In this document: piece by piece, positions 1 through 10,400 of the stretch
Numbering within the stretch: the stretch's first letter is position 1
How the letters are laid out: each line of letters starts with the position of its first letter
NCBI GenBank assembly: GCA_030407005.1
Contig: JAUDYN010000010.1
Location: 248,001 to 312,000 of the forward strand
Source of the DNA: Desarmillaria ectypa
Lineage: Eukaryota > Basidiomycota > Agaricomycetes > Agaricales > Physalacriaceae
Length of the DNA stretch: 64,000 bases
Reading direction: 5' to 3'
Translations under genes and position numbers: made by a program
The notes under the pieces: generated by a model
Told to the model about the DNA's origin: nothing
The model's input: only the letters and a program-made list of their open reading frames with translations
Database searches by the model: none

Positions 1-3000
1 TTGAGTCGTTGGGAATATAGACTTGTCCGTCGTACCACAGGATTTCGCTTTCCTGGGTGATTCCTCGTTCGTGGTTAAGGGACTTCTCGATTCCCTGGTC
101 CCACTGTTCCTTCTGCTTCATTGCGTCTCTTATACGCATGATCCTTTCTTCCGTGGTTGGTAGTACCAATGCTCGGAAGTGCTCCGGGGATAGAACGACA
201 ATGTTTTGATTGTCTTCTTTTCCCTGATCATGATCGTCTCGTCTGCTGAGAAGATCAGCCTTTTGATTAGCGGTTCCAGCTTTATGTTGAAGAATAAAGT
301 GGTACTCCGCTAGTTTGGTGACCCACCGAGCTTGTCAGCGATTCAACTTCTGGGGTTTCTGGAAGTATTGGAGATTCTGGTGGTCAGTCCAGATCTCAAC
401 GGTCTCTTTGGCGCCCATGAGATAATGGCGCCATTCTTCTAATGCCAGCATGATTGCAAGCAACTCCTTGTCGTAAATTTCGTAGTTGCGTTCAGTAGCG
501 GTGAGCGCTTTTGACATGAAGGTGACAGGCCTCCATTTGCCTTCCTTTTCTTGGCTTAGGACGGTGCCAATGGCTCCGTCACTGGCATTGGCTTCTACTC
601 GGAACTTTCCATCATCCGAAGGAATCGTAAGAACTACGTTTGTCGTCATTAGCTTCTTGAGCTGATTAAATGCTTGTTCTTGTTCTGGTCCCCACGTCCA
701 GTCTACCTTTCCGGTTAACTGGGTAAGGGGATGCACTATCTTGGAGTAGTCCTTGATGAACTTCTGGTAGAAGTTTGTGAATCCTAAGAATGACTGTAAC
801 TCCTTTTTCCTTGTCGGGGTTGGCCATTCCGCTATTCCTGCAATCTTGACTGGGTCCATGCGAATGGCATCTTTGCTGATGATAACTCCTAGGTATTCGG
901 TTTCGAGTACTTTGAACTCGCATTTTTCTGCTTTGAGGAACAGCTTGTTCTCTCGAAGTCTTTGGAGTACTTGTCATACTACATTCCGGTGTTCTGACAA
1001 GGATTTGGTGAAAATAAGTATGTCGTCAAGGTAAATAGTGACTTTTCCTCCGGCGATCAAATCCTTAAATATGTCGTTCATCATCCACTGGAATGTGGCT
1101 GGTGAATTGGTGAGTCCAAAGAACATAACTGTAGGCTCAAAGAGTCCTTGGTTAGTTCTAAACACTGCTTTTTCTTCATCTCTGTCTCGAATACGGACAT
1201 TGTTGTAGCCCCATCGTATGTCCAGCTTGGAGAAGTACTTGGCTCCCCGTAGCTTGTCAATTAGCTCAGAAATGAGTGGAAGGGGATAACGATTCTTGAT
1301 CATCATTTTGTTCAACTTCCGGTAATCCTGAACCAGTCATAGGGAGCCGTCCTTTTTCTTGACGAAGAAGAAGGGGGACTTCGAGGGATGAATTCATCCT
1401 GAGTCTAAGTTCTCATCCAAGAACTTGTCCAACTGTTCCTGCTCATTGCGATTGAGCAGGTACACCTTGCAATCCAAGGTAGATTTCGTGTTGGGGACCA
1501 GCTCAATCGTGTGGTCCCAGGGTCTTCTTTCCGGTAACTCGTCAAAGCTTTCTTTAGAGAATAAATCTCTAAAGCTTTGATACTGAGGAGGCACGAGCTC
1601 CTCAAACATCTGTTTCGGCTTTTCAGCATTGGCTGCTGCAGCCAACTTGTTCGCATGATGGATGGCACGAAGTATGATTTCTTCTTGCATGTTGACGGCA
1701 AGAATACTTTCTCCTTCCTCGAGCTCTTTGTCCCATCGGTCCTCTTCATCTGCGTCAGGCAAGGCGAAATAGTTTTGAACGCAATGACATCATCTGAATG
1801 TCAAGGTTCCTGCCTTCCAGTTGATGAAAGGATTGTGGCATTTAAGCCAGTTGTGGCCCAAGTACATGGTCTTGGAACTGAGGTCTGTGACTGCGAGATT
1901 GATTCTCTTGCTATGTCCTCCAATTGTCATCCGGAGTTCTACGAACTCGGTGATGTCCCCTGCCTTATTGCACGTTCCATCGGCATTATAGACTGGTATA
2001 GGGGCTGCAGCCTTCCTGGTGTCCAACTGATGTTGTTGGACATAAGTTCGATTCATAGAACTGCCCATGCAGCCACTATCCAACAACGCTCGGGTTGTCA
2101 ATATCCTTTTTCCTGTACATGGGGAAAGTTGGATGTCTACCAAGAAGTCCCATCCAGAACTCTTGGTGCTGCGAATGTAACGAATGGGTTCGTGTAATTC
2201 ATAGAGCTGTTCCCAGGCAATGCTCCCTCCCATCTGTAAGCTTCAAATAAGCTTGTCGTCGATCTCTCCAAGTTGTTTGGGATGTACCCAAATGGAGAGA
2301 GCTGCTTTGGCATTTGCCAAGTTCTTGGAGTCGCATATTGCATGCATTGTCCAGTCAATTCCGAATGGTTTAAACCATTGGAATCTGTCCTGCTTCCCCA
2401 TGTGTTTGGAAGACTTGTTCTGCTTCTCCATACATTCAGAAGCGTTTGATACCCCCTTGTTAGGATAGGTGTCAGGTTCGATGCTTCCCTGTACATTCGG
2501 AAGGTCAAGGTTCTGTGTTTCCGGTGTTCTGGATATCGGGGTACTGGCTTTGGATTGGCTGACTTGCCACATCCTAAAAGCCATATCATCTTCTTCGTCG
2601 GGTACTTCAACGACGGTAGTTCTGCTGAAATGCCCCCTTTTTACCACCTGGGTGCTAGCGGGATCCTGTCCCTTTTCCTTGGCCGGCACCACTCGCGACG
2701 GAGTTTGAATTCCCTTGGTCATTGACTCCCAGTTAGTGCCTAAGGCGACCTTCACACATTTTTTGACCCTTTGACTTGCCAGCCTGGTTTGGTACTCAGC
2801 TTCGTCAAGTTTTCCACTCCCTGGACCGGTTTGTCTGGGTCGTTGGTCCTGGCCTTGGTTAGAGGCACTGTCCTGGTCCTCTGCTGACCCTGGCGGAACT
2901 GGTGAGCTTGCCCCGCCACTCGAGGCAGGTACTGGGACGGTTGGACTTCTGGGAGGCCCAAAGGAGTCCCGCCTACTGGTCCCTGCTCGTCGCTGTGCGC

Positions 3001-3265
3001 TCAGCAGCATATCTGGTGAGCACTGCTCGTTGGACTTTGTTGTGGCACCAACACCACTTGGCAAGTCCTGCTCCAGTTTATCGGAGGCTTGGGATTTGTC
3101 ACTACAGATACTAGTGTCAGCGTCTTCTAAGAGGATGACGTACCTGTTTGTTCTTGCTGATTCTTTCTTGGTCTTCGGCTTCGGTGAAGTCATAGATATA
3201 TTTGTTTTCATATGTATTTTTCTATTTTCATAATAATTAGTCTGACCCATGGAAACTGAGAACAC
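1..3265 (-). pseudogene. Broken pol of copy 1 (protease, RT, RNase H, start of integrase)
   Basis: Pieces of one pol frame match the intact pol at 7406-12175 in order: N-terminal linker (3265-2243), aspartic protease around DSGCMGSS (about 2070), RT with YLDDILIF (about 1030), RNase H (about 600) and the beginning of the integrase zinc region at the window edge. Stops interrupt it near 338, 974, 1337 and 1792. At each of these the intact copy has CGA where this copy has TGA. The protease, RT and RNase H would be functional types of the Ty3/gypsy family, but this copy cannot make a full polyprotein. I infer an old, methylation-decayed insertion. Confidence 0.92.
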
Positions 3266-3277
3266 ACCTTGAGACTT

Positions 3278-3310
3278 GGGCGTGCAAGGGGAATCGAACC
3301 CTTGATGCCC
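3278..3310 (-). promoter_or_regulatory. Gag-pol junction hairpin, copy 1
   Basis: Same 33-nt stem-loop as at 12188-12220. The inner stem CAAGGG/CCCTTG and loop TTCGATTC are intact. The outer stem is GGGCAT against ACGCCC, with one A-C mismatch that a CpG-to-CpA change would produce. Here four extra bases (GGGA) separate it from the gag stop (3316-3314). Confidence 0.75.
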
Positions 3311-3313
3311 TCC

Positions 3314-5828
3314 CTACTCTTTTACCTCCTCGATCTTGGAGGTGCTCGGCACCACTGCGTCAGTGGGCCCCACGTATCTCACAACATTCTTCTCTTTTCT
3401 TGTAGGGCAATCCCTGCTCAGGTGACCCTTTTGGTCACACCTGAAGCAGCGCCCCTTGGCCTTTTGCTGGTCTAGGTCCATGGGCTTCCCCGCCCCCCCA
3501 TACATCATCCACTTACTGGTTCCAGCATCGCGACTGGTTCCTCCACTCCCAGCAGTCGACTTTGGAGCCGAGGAACTTGTCGCCCCAGCGGTGTTCTTGC
3601 TGCTGGGCTGCTGTTGTTGGGGACGCGGGCCCTGCTTCTGGCTGTCCTGAGGTGTACTAGTGGTCTGGTCAAAGACCCATTTCTGCTGTCGCTCTTCATA
3701 CATCTGGAGGATGCATTCCTTCCACTCCAGATATGAGCGTGGAATACTCATGCCCATATTTGATATGAAGGTCGTGTATGAACTAGGCACTCCTAGTCGC
3801 ACTGCCTTCACCATTGCTCCACGTTCCGCCTCATCGGATCTCTGGCCCGCTAGCTTGGCTTCTTCTTCCAGCTTCTGGAAGTAGTGGGAGGCGGGCTGTG
3901 CTCCCATGTGCAAGTCGAACATGCACTTTTCATGGATTTCCTCAATTGCGGGATCTCGGAATTGTCACGTGACTAGGTCGATGAAGTCGGCCCAGTCAGG
4001 GTATCGGAAGTGGGCGGCAGTGCTGTCGAAGGCATCGCCTACCCAGTATTCAGGTCTCTTGTAGACCCACCAGTCCTTGGCGGCACCCTTGAAGTGGGAC
4101 GTCGCGAATAGCACCAGGTGCGACGGTACCTGGAAATAGTGTCTGAACACTTCAAAATAGGCGATGCAATCACCTATGAAGTGCTCGATATCATCATGGT
4201 CCCCCTTGAATGGGGCGGGGACCTTGATGAGGGTTGGCTTGATGCCCAGATAGGGGGCATCAGCGGCGGCATTCCCGACTGGATTCAGGATTGGGTCAGG
4301 GGGTCCCTGACCAGGGGGCAGCCTTGGGATCAAAAATCGATCCAGCCTATACCCCAGGTAACCTCTTGGTGGCCCCGGCGGTCTTCCCCTCTCCAGCTCC
4401 TTCTCCTGCTCTTGGACTTGGAGGTAGTCCACCAATGTCTTGCGGGCAGAGTCCTCCTTGTCGAGCTCTTTGCGCATTTCTGCTATGCGCTGCTCTTTCT
4501 CCAGCAGCTCATTCTGCATCTGCTGCCGGGTTTCTTCTGCTGTGGCAGGGGTTCTTGTCGCCCCTGCAGTGGCGTTTCCTGCAGGGGCTCCTTCGGCTTC
4601 CATTTCTTCTCCCGCCCCTGCAAAGAGAAGACTACTGCCCTGATAGGGGTGGTATCCTTGGTGACATGCCCTGTGATGAGGGGGCGAGTCAGGAAGTGGT
4701 CGTGGGCTTACGACCAGGGTATCCGGTGGGTGGTCCGGATAGATTTCATATTGGGGATGGTGGTATTCCATCCCGCCGTAGTAACCTGTATTGTAGGTTA
4801 ACGTATTGTACTGGGGCTCTTGCCCCCACTCATTCCTCTCTAGCCACCTCCAGCCTCCATAAGTGCTGGAGGGTCCACTCCAGTTCCCGCTGCTCCTCAA
4901 TGGTCCAGGGTTGTAACCCTGGAAAACGATCCCCTGCAGAGGGGCGGAAAATTGACCAGTCGCGATTGGTGCAGATCCGGTGATTGACGATGTTGGCCCT
5001 GTAGTTACTGGGCCCATCGAATGGGACTCGGATGGGGTCACCCCTGTTAAGGGCGAGCCACTCATCCATGTCGACTCTGGGCTCTTCCCAGAGGTCGCGG
5101 GCTTCGACGTCCCTTTGTCGAACCTCCCATGCTGCGGTCCTGAATGGACCGAATATTCTCCAGTCGACCTCAGAGAGGTCTGGCCAGATGAAATCATCCC
5201 CATGTGGATTGAAAGGGTCATCGGCAGCACGGGGAGCAGCTGGGACTGGGGCGTCGTTTCCGACAATGTCATCGTCAGACTCATCATTGGAGATTTCGAT
5301 GACGGGGAGGGAGGAGAGCGAGATGGATTCTCCCCCCTCAGGCCACTGCTCGTGGCCCCAGGGGCCATAAGGGTGGTTTCAATCCATGCCGGGATCATCA
5401 GGGTGACAGGGTCCAGAATGGCCGGACCCTCTACTGTTGTCGCTGTCGGGCAATGGGGAATCGGATCTCTGCTGGGATATGCAGAGGGCGGGGGTTCTTG
5501 GACGAGGGGGGGGGCCGGGGTTCATCCAGTGCAAGCCGTACGTCCTGTGCATATTCTTGGGCCTCTGTAGGGATGCCTGTTGGTCGCTCCAGTGCAATGG
5601 TGGGTCATTCCATCTGGTAATGGAGGAGGACGGCTCTCGCGTTATAGGCGCGAGCAGATTGGGCAATCTGGGCCTGAAGTTCTGCGATCCCCGGAGACGG
5701 GGGTCGCGAGTTATCACTCTCCTCGGAGGAGGAGGTAGGGCCGATGATGAATCGGGCCTGGGGACAAACGAGTGAAATTGCTTCTCGTTCTCCCAGTCTT
5801 GCAGGGGGTAACCCCCTGGGAATGTCAT
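3314..5828 (-). pseudogene. Broken gag of copy 1
   Basis: Starts at the ATG of the MTFPGGYP motif (5828) as in the intact gag. The gag-frame protein reads to about 5500. A frameshift then carries the open frame into ORF A sequence up to 5379. The gag frame resumes at 5398 and continues to about 3965, where a TGA breaks it. The last segment (3922-3314) has the capsid-like region and a CCHC zinc knuckle (CFRCDQKGHLSRDC). The stop at 3314-3316 aligns with the gag stop of the intact copy. Gag would form the particle core and bind RNA. This copy is dead by at least one indel and one nonsense change. Confidence 0.9.
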
Positions 5829-6018
5829 TGGTGGTGGGTGGGACGGGGTGGGGTTCTGGGTCAGGTCGTCAGGGCTCCCTTCTGAGCAGAGCCCGGATTT
5901 CTTCCTCGTATATTAATACAGCGAGGACCGTAAAAAACGACAATAGTATGGCGCCGCCGATGGCAATGCCGAGGGATATGGTTCGGGGTTCTTGGTTGTT
6001 TCTATCTTCTCCAGGCAT
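4830..6018 (-). pseudogene. Broken ORF A of copy 1, overlapping gag
   Basis: The ATG at 6018 begins a counterpart of the intact ORF A (13733-14935), with a hydrophobic segment followed by YEEE near the N-terminus. The C-terminal part is open from 5069 to its stop at 4830. It keeps the conserved stretch IFGPFRTAAWEVRQRD and the motif MDEWLALNRGDPI, and ends LWRLEVAREE. It lies in the frame for which gag is +1, as in the other copies. Function unknown. The family-wide conservation of this C-terminal block argues that ORF A is a real protein. Confidence 0.78.
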
Positions 6019-6063
6019 GAAGAAGATCTTCTATATGACTAGCATAATAGAAGTGAGGGGATT

Positions 6064-6076
6064 ATCTCTTGTTTAA
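6064..6076 (-). promoter_or_regulatory. Self-primer binding site, copy 1
   Basis: The 13 bases directly inside the 5' LTR (minus strand TTAAACAAGAGAT) pair with LTR bases 6229-6217 (ATCTCTTGTCTAA) at 12 of 13 positions. The mismatch is a C/T difference. Confidence 0.75.
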
Positions 6077-6498
6077 TGTTATGTACCAACTTGGGCACAT
6101 GACTTGGGGCAGTCAGCTGATCCCTCTGGGCCGTTATGCATTCAAACGATCACCCAAGTGAGAGAAGAAGCCAATAGCCTTCTGTGTTGTGCAAACAAGA
6201 AGTATATAGTTTTAATTTAGACAAGAGATAGAGTACAACAGTCTAGTTTACTCTGTTTATATAGTATTTCTACGGCATGTATATTTAGGTGAAACACTAC
6301 AGTCCATGCACAAACAGTGTCAAAGTTGGACAATCCGGAAGGATCATAGAACCAATAGAAAGTGTCTGGGGTGACAGACGGTGAGAACAAGGGTTGTAGC
6401 CAGTGAATAGCTGGATACAAGTCAGTTTTTGGATTAGATTAGGCGGATGAGTCATGGATATGACTCAGATAAGATAAGATAACGGAAAAATCATAACA
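6077..6498 (-). repeat. Family-B 5' LTR of copy 1
   Basis: 422 bp bounded by TGTTA...TAACA. It matches the family-B LTR at 62127-62549 (other orientation) and, less closely, the family-A LTRs. A TATA box reads TATATAAA on the minus strand at 6263-6256, with the presumed transcript start at 6229. Confidence 0.9.
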
Positions 6499-6950
6499 GT
6501 ATACATCATCATCACGTGGTCTTCCATGCCAGTCAATTGGGATGAGTCAAGTTGGGATTGACTACCATCTCACCTTGGAGTGTGCACACTATCAGGAGGA
6601 CCATGTGTCTGTGCCCACAAAGGATCTTCAGTTCCTCAGGCTGCTTGGTAAGCTCCTTCCCCTACTGACCCTGGCAAAGTATGACTTGGCTCCCTAAGTG
6701 GAGGCATGGGGGTTTTCAGCTTTAGAGGCCCTAGGGTGTCCCATCTACTTGCCCCAGTCCACAGTTTTACCTGCATATCCAGTGAGCTTACCAGAGTAAG
6801 CTCATTAGACTTTGTGGGACTATCAGTACTACCTGACAGTTCTATTACTTTGTCAGAGGCTCAGGATTCACTATAGATAGTTGTGTCAGCTTCTTCTAGA
6901 AGTGTGACATACCAGTTTTTGTTTGATTCTTCAGAGATCTTTGGTTTCAG
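6499..6950 (-). pseudogene. Pol N-terminal fragment of copy 3
   Basis: The minus strand reads the start of a pol frame similar to the intact element's, with the YVTLLEEADTTIYS motif and then a proline/serine-rich linker, broken by TGA and TAG stops. It is the continuation of 15420-15555: joining 6950 to 15425 restores the sequence once the family-A insertion and its TTCAG duplication are removed. The rest of copy 3 pol would lie beyond copy 1, outside the window. Confidence 0.8.
6946..6950. repeat. Target-site duplication TTCAG (left)
   Basis: Identical to 15420-15424 on the other side of the intact element. Five bases is the usual Ty3/gypsy duplication length. Confidence 0.95.
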
Positions 6951-7373
6951 TGTTAGGCACCGCCTTGGGCACGTGACTTGGGACGGTCAGGTGATCCTCT
7001 CTGGGCCGTTACGCGTTCGAACGATCACCCAAGTGAGAGAACTACGCTAATAGTCTTTAGTGTAGTGCGAGTAAGGAGTATATGATGTTAATTAAAACAA
7101 GAGATAAAGTACAATGGTCTAATATACTCTGTTTATATAGTATTCCTACGGCGTTATATTTAGATGAAACGCTACGGTCCATGCACAAACGGTGCTGAAG
7201 TAGGACGATCCGGGAGGATCATAGAGCCAATAGTAGTTGTCTGGGGTGACAGATGGTGAGAATGAGGGTGGTTGTCGGCGAATATCTGGATACGAGTCGG
7301 TTTCTGGACTAGATTAGATGGATGAGTCATGGATATGACTCGGATAAGATAAGATAACGGAAAAATCGTAACA
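6951..7373 (-). repeat. 3' LTR of the intact element
   Basis: 423 bp, TGTTA...TAACA. It contains a minus-strand TATATAAA at 7139-7132 and the 13-mer ATCTCTTGTTTTA at 7105-7093 that mirrors the primer site. It differs from the 5' LTR at 7280 only. Confidence 0.97.
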
Positions 7374-7375
7374 TT

Positions 7376-7385
7376 ACCCCCTTGT
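7376..7385 (-). promoter_or_regulatory. Polypurine tract
   Basis: Minus strand ACAAGGGGGT lies two bases from the 3' LTR, the expected place for plus-strand DNA priming. Confidence 0.8.
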
Positions 7386-7389
7386 TAAA

Positions 7390-7406
7390 GCAGTCGTCCC
7401 GACTGC
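7390..7406 (-). other. Perfect small hairpin after the pol stop
   Basis: GCAGTCG, three loop bases (minus strand GGA), CGACTGC: a 7-bp perfect stem. Its first base is the G of the pol stop codon TAG (7408-7406). It lies between the stop and the polypurine tract. Role unknown. Confidence 0.6.
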
Positions 7407-10400
7407 TAAGGCTCTTCTAAAGGGGTATCGTATTGTGTTGCGATTTGATTGACCCAGTACTGATCAATCAGCTTTTTCCATATTTCCTCGTCTGGATTGA
7501 TGATCCATTTGACGCGTCCATCTGTTCTTTTGGCGAGATAGGCTACGTCGCCGTGTTCCGAATATTCGTGGTCCAGTATTTTGACCACTATTTTCCTGGT
7601 TGCGATTTTTGGAGCATATACGGCGCGGTTTACGCTGGCCTTATACTCTTGGATCGCTTCCGAGGCGTTCTTCATTTCATTCTCTCGGACCCATGAATTG
7701 TGTTCATGAGTCCATCCCTTCCATTTGACTAGGTAATCCGTGACTTCCCTAGATGGTTGTCCTCGCTTAGACCGTACCTTTCTGGTGCGCGAGTCTAAGA
7801 CTTCTTCGATTTCATATTCTTCTTGACCGTCTATGAGATCCGGGGAAGGAGGAGGCGGTTGTTCTTGGTTTTCAAATGAGGGTGCAACGTATGGAGTTAA
7901 CAGTTTCTCATTGAATCGGGGATGAATTTTCCAATGGGGGGGCAGTTTCAGTTTGTACGCTGCTGCTCCCGACTTTTCGATGATTTCGAACGGTCCCGTT
8001 CGTTTGTCGTCAAGCTTTTTCTTTGGTCGTGGAAGGTGAAGGTTGGCAGTATCCAGCCATACCTTTTCTCCGATTCGATATTCTCGTTGAGTCTGCTTCT
8101 TTTTGTCGTATTGCGCCTTCATTTGTGTCGCCGCTTTTTCTAATGCTTCGTGAACCTCCTTATGGACTTTGGCCATGGTTTCTGTAAAGTCAACGGCTGT
8201 AGGGTTTACAAAGCCCGTTTTCTGTATTGACTCGGGTATGAGTCGGGGATTTCGTCCGTATAGGACCATGAAAGGACTCTTGCCCGTGGCCGAGTGGATT
8301 CGGTTATTGTGGGCAAATTCGGCGAGTGGTAGCCATGCTACCCAGTCGGTCTGTCTATGGTTGACAAAGATACGAAGGTATTTTTCAACCTCCTGGTTGA
8401 CTCTCTCTGTTTGTCCGTCTGTCTGCGGGTGATAGGCTGTAGACGCATTTTGAGTGATATTCAGCATTCGATATAGTTCTTTCATGAATGCTGAGACGAA
8501 TTGAGGTCCTCTGTCAGAGATGACCACTTGTGGCATTCCATGCTTCGCATATACTTGGTTGCGAAGTATTAACGCCCATCCTTCTGCTGATAGTTCCTCA
8601 TTGCATGGAATCAAAAGGATATTTTTGGAGAAACGGTCTACGATGACTAGTAGAGCGTCAAATCCATCTGACTCTGGGAGTCCGGTGATCATATCGGCTG
8701 AGATATGTGTCCATGGCGTATCCGGAATTGCATTGGGGTGAAGAGGAGCGGCTTTGGCCTGCGTGTCACTCTTCGTCCTTTGACAAGTCTCACATCCTTT
8801 GATGTAAGATTCTACGTCCTTCTTCATCTTTGGCCACCAATACTCTCGGAGTATGAGTTCCTTGGTTTTGGCGATTCCAGGATGTCCAGCGGTGATATGA
8901 TCATGGAATTGTGCAATGATCTCACCGCGCAACATTGAGTCATTGGGAATATAGACTCGTCCATCGTACCACAGGATTTCGTTTTCCTGTGTGATTCCTC
9001 TTTCGTGGTTGAGGGATTTTTCAATTCCCTGGTCCCACTGTTCCTTCTGTTTTGTCGCGTCTCTTATACGCGTGATTCTTTCTTCCGTGGTTGGTATTAT
9101 CAGGGCGCGGAAGTGTTCTGGGGATAGAACGACAATGTCTTTATTGTCTTCTTTTCCTTGATTATGATCATCTCGTCTACTGAGAAGATCAGCCTTCTGG
9201 TTAGCGGTTCCGGCTTTATGCTGAAGGATAAAGTGGTATTCCGCTAGTTCAGTGACCCATCGTGCTTGTCGACGATTCAACTTCTGGGGTTTTCGGAAGT
9301 ATTGGAGATTCTGGTGGTCAGTCCAGATCTCGATGGTTTCGTTGGCGCCCATGAGATAATGACGCCATTCTTCTAATGCTAGCATGATGGCTAGCAATTC
9401 CTTGTCATAGATCTCATAGTTGCGCTCGGTAGCGGTGAGCGCCTTGGACATAAAGGCGACGGGTCTCCATTTGCCTTCTTTTTCTTGGCTGAGTACAGCG
9501 CCAATGGCTCCGTCACTTGCGTCTGCTTCTACTCGGAACTTTCCATCGTCCGAAGGAATTGTTAGAATTACGTTTGTTGTCATCAGCTTCTTGATCTGAT
9601 CAAACGCCTGTTCTTGTTCTGATCCCCAGGTCCAGTCTACTTTTCCGGTCAACTGGGTAAGGGGACGGACTATTTTGGAATAGTCTTTGATGAACTTTCG
9701 ATAGAAGTTCGTAAATCCTAAGAAGGATTGTAATTCCTTCTTTTTCGTTGGGGTTGGCCATTCCGCTATTCCTGCTATCTTGACTGGATCCATGCGAATG
9801 GCGTTTTCGCTTATGATGACCCCAAGGTATTCCGTTTCGAGTACCTCAAACTCGCATTTCTCGGCTTTGAGGAATAGCTTATTTTCTCGAAGTCGCTGGA
9901 GTACTTGTCGTACTATGTTCCGGTGTTCTGTCAAGGATTTTGTGAAGATAAGTATATCGTCTAGGTAAATGGTGACCTTTCCTCCAGCGATCAAATCCTT
10001 GAATATGTCGTTCATCATCCACTGGAATGTAGCTGGTGAATTTGTGAGCCCAAAGAACATTACCGTGGGTTCAAAGAGCCCTCGGTTTGTTCTGAACGCG
10101 GCTTTTTCTTCGTCTCCGTCTCGAATACGGACATTGTTGTAACCCCATCGTACATCCAGCTTAGAGAAATATTTGGCTCCTCGTAATTTGTTGATAAGCT
10201 CGGAGATGAGCGGGAGGGGATAACGATTTTTGATCGTCATTTCGTTCAGCTTTCGATAGTCCTGAACTGGTCGTAACGAGCCATCCTTTTTCTTGACGAA
10301 GAAGAAGGGAGAGGCGAACGGGGATTTCGAAGGTCGAATTCGTCCTGAGCTTAAGTTCTCATCTAAGAACTTATCTAGTTGTTCCTGCTCATTGTGATTG

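Larger units (their letters stand above)
1..6498 (-). mobile_element. Decayed family-B Ty3/gypsy element (copy 1), cut by the window edge
   Basis: Read on the minus strand: 5' LTR (6498-6077), primer site, ORF A, gag, gag-pol hairpin, then pol, which runs off the window start within the integrase. It is colinear with the intact element at 6951-15419 but has many in-frame stops and indels. Most stops are TGA where the intact copy has an arginine codon, consistent with CpG decay. Its 3' LTR would lie left of base 1. It abuts a pol remnant of copy 3 at 6499, so it was inserted into copy 3. The expected target duplication (6499-6503, GTATA) cannot be checked because the other end is outside. Confidence 0.93.

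Noticed and set aside
666..977. 103-codon minus frame and similar frames inside copy 1, such as 1405-1749 and 1577-2197
   Set aside because: Shadow frames of the pol sequence. They have no match to the intact element's proteins.
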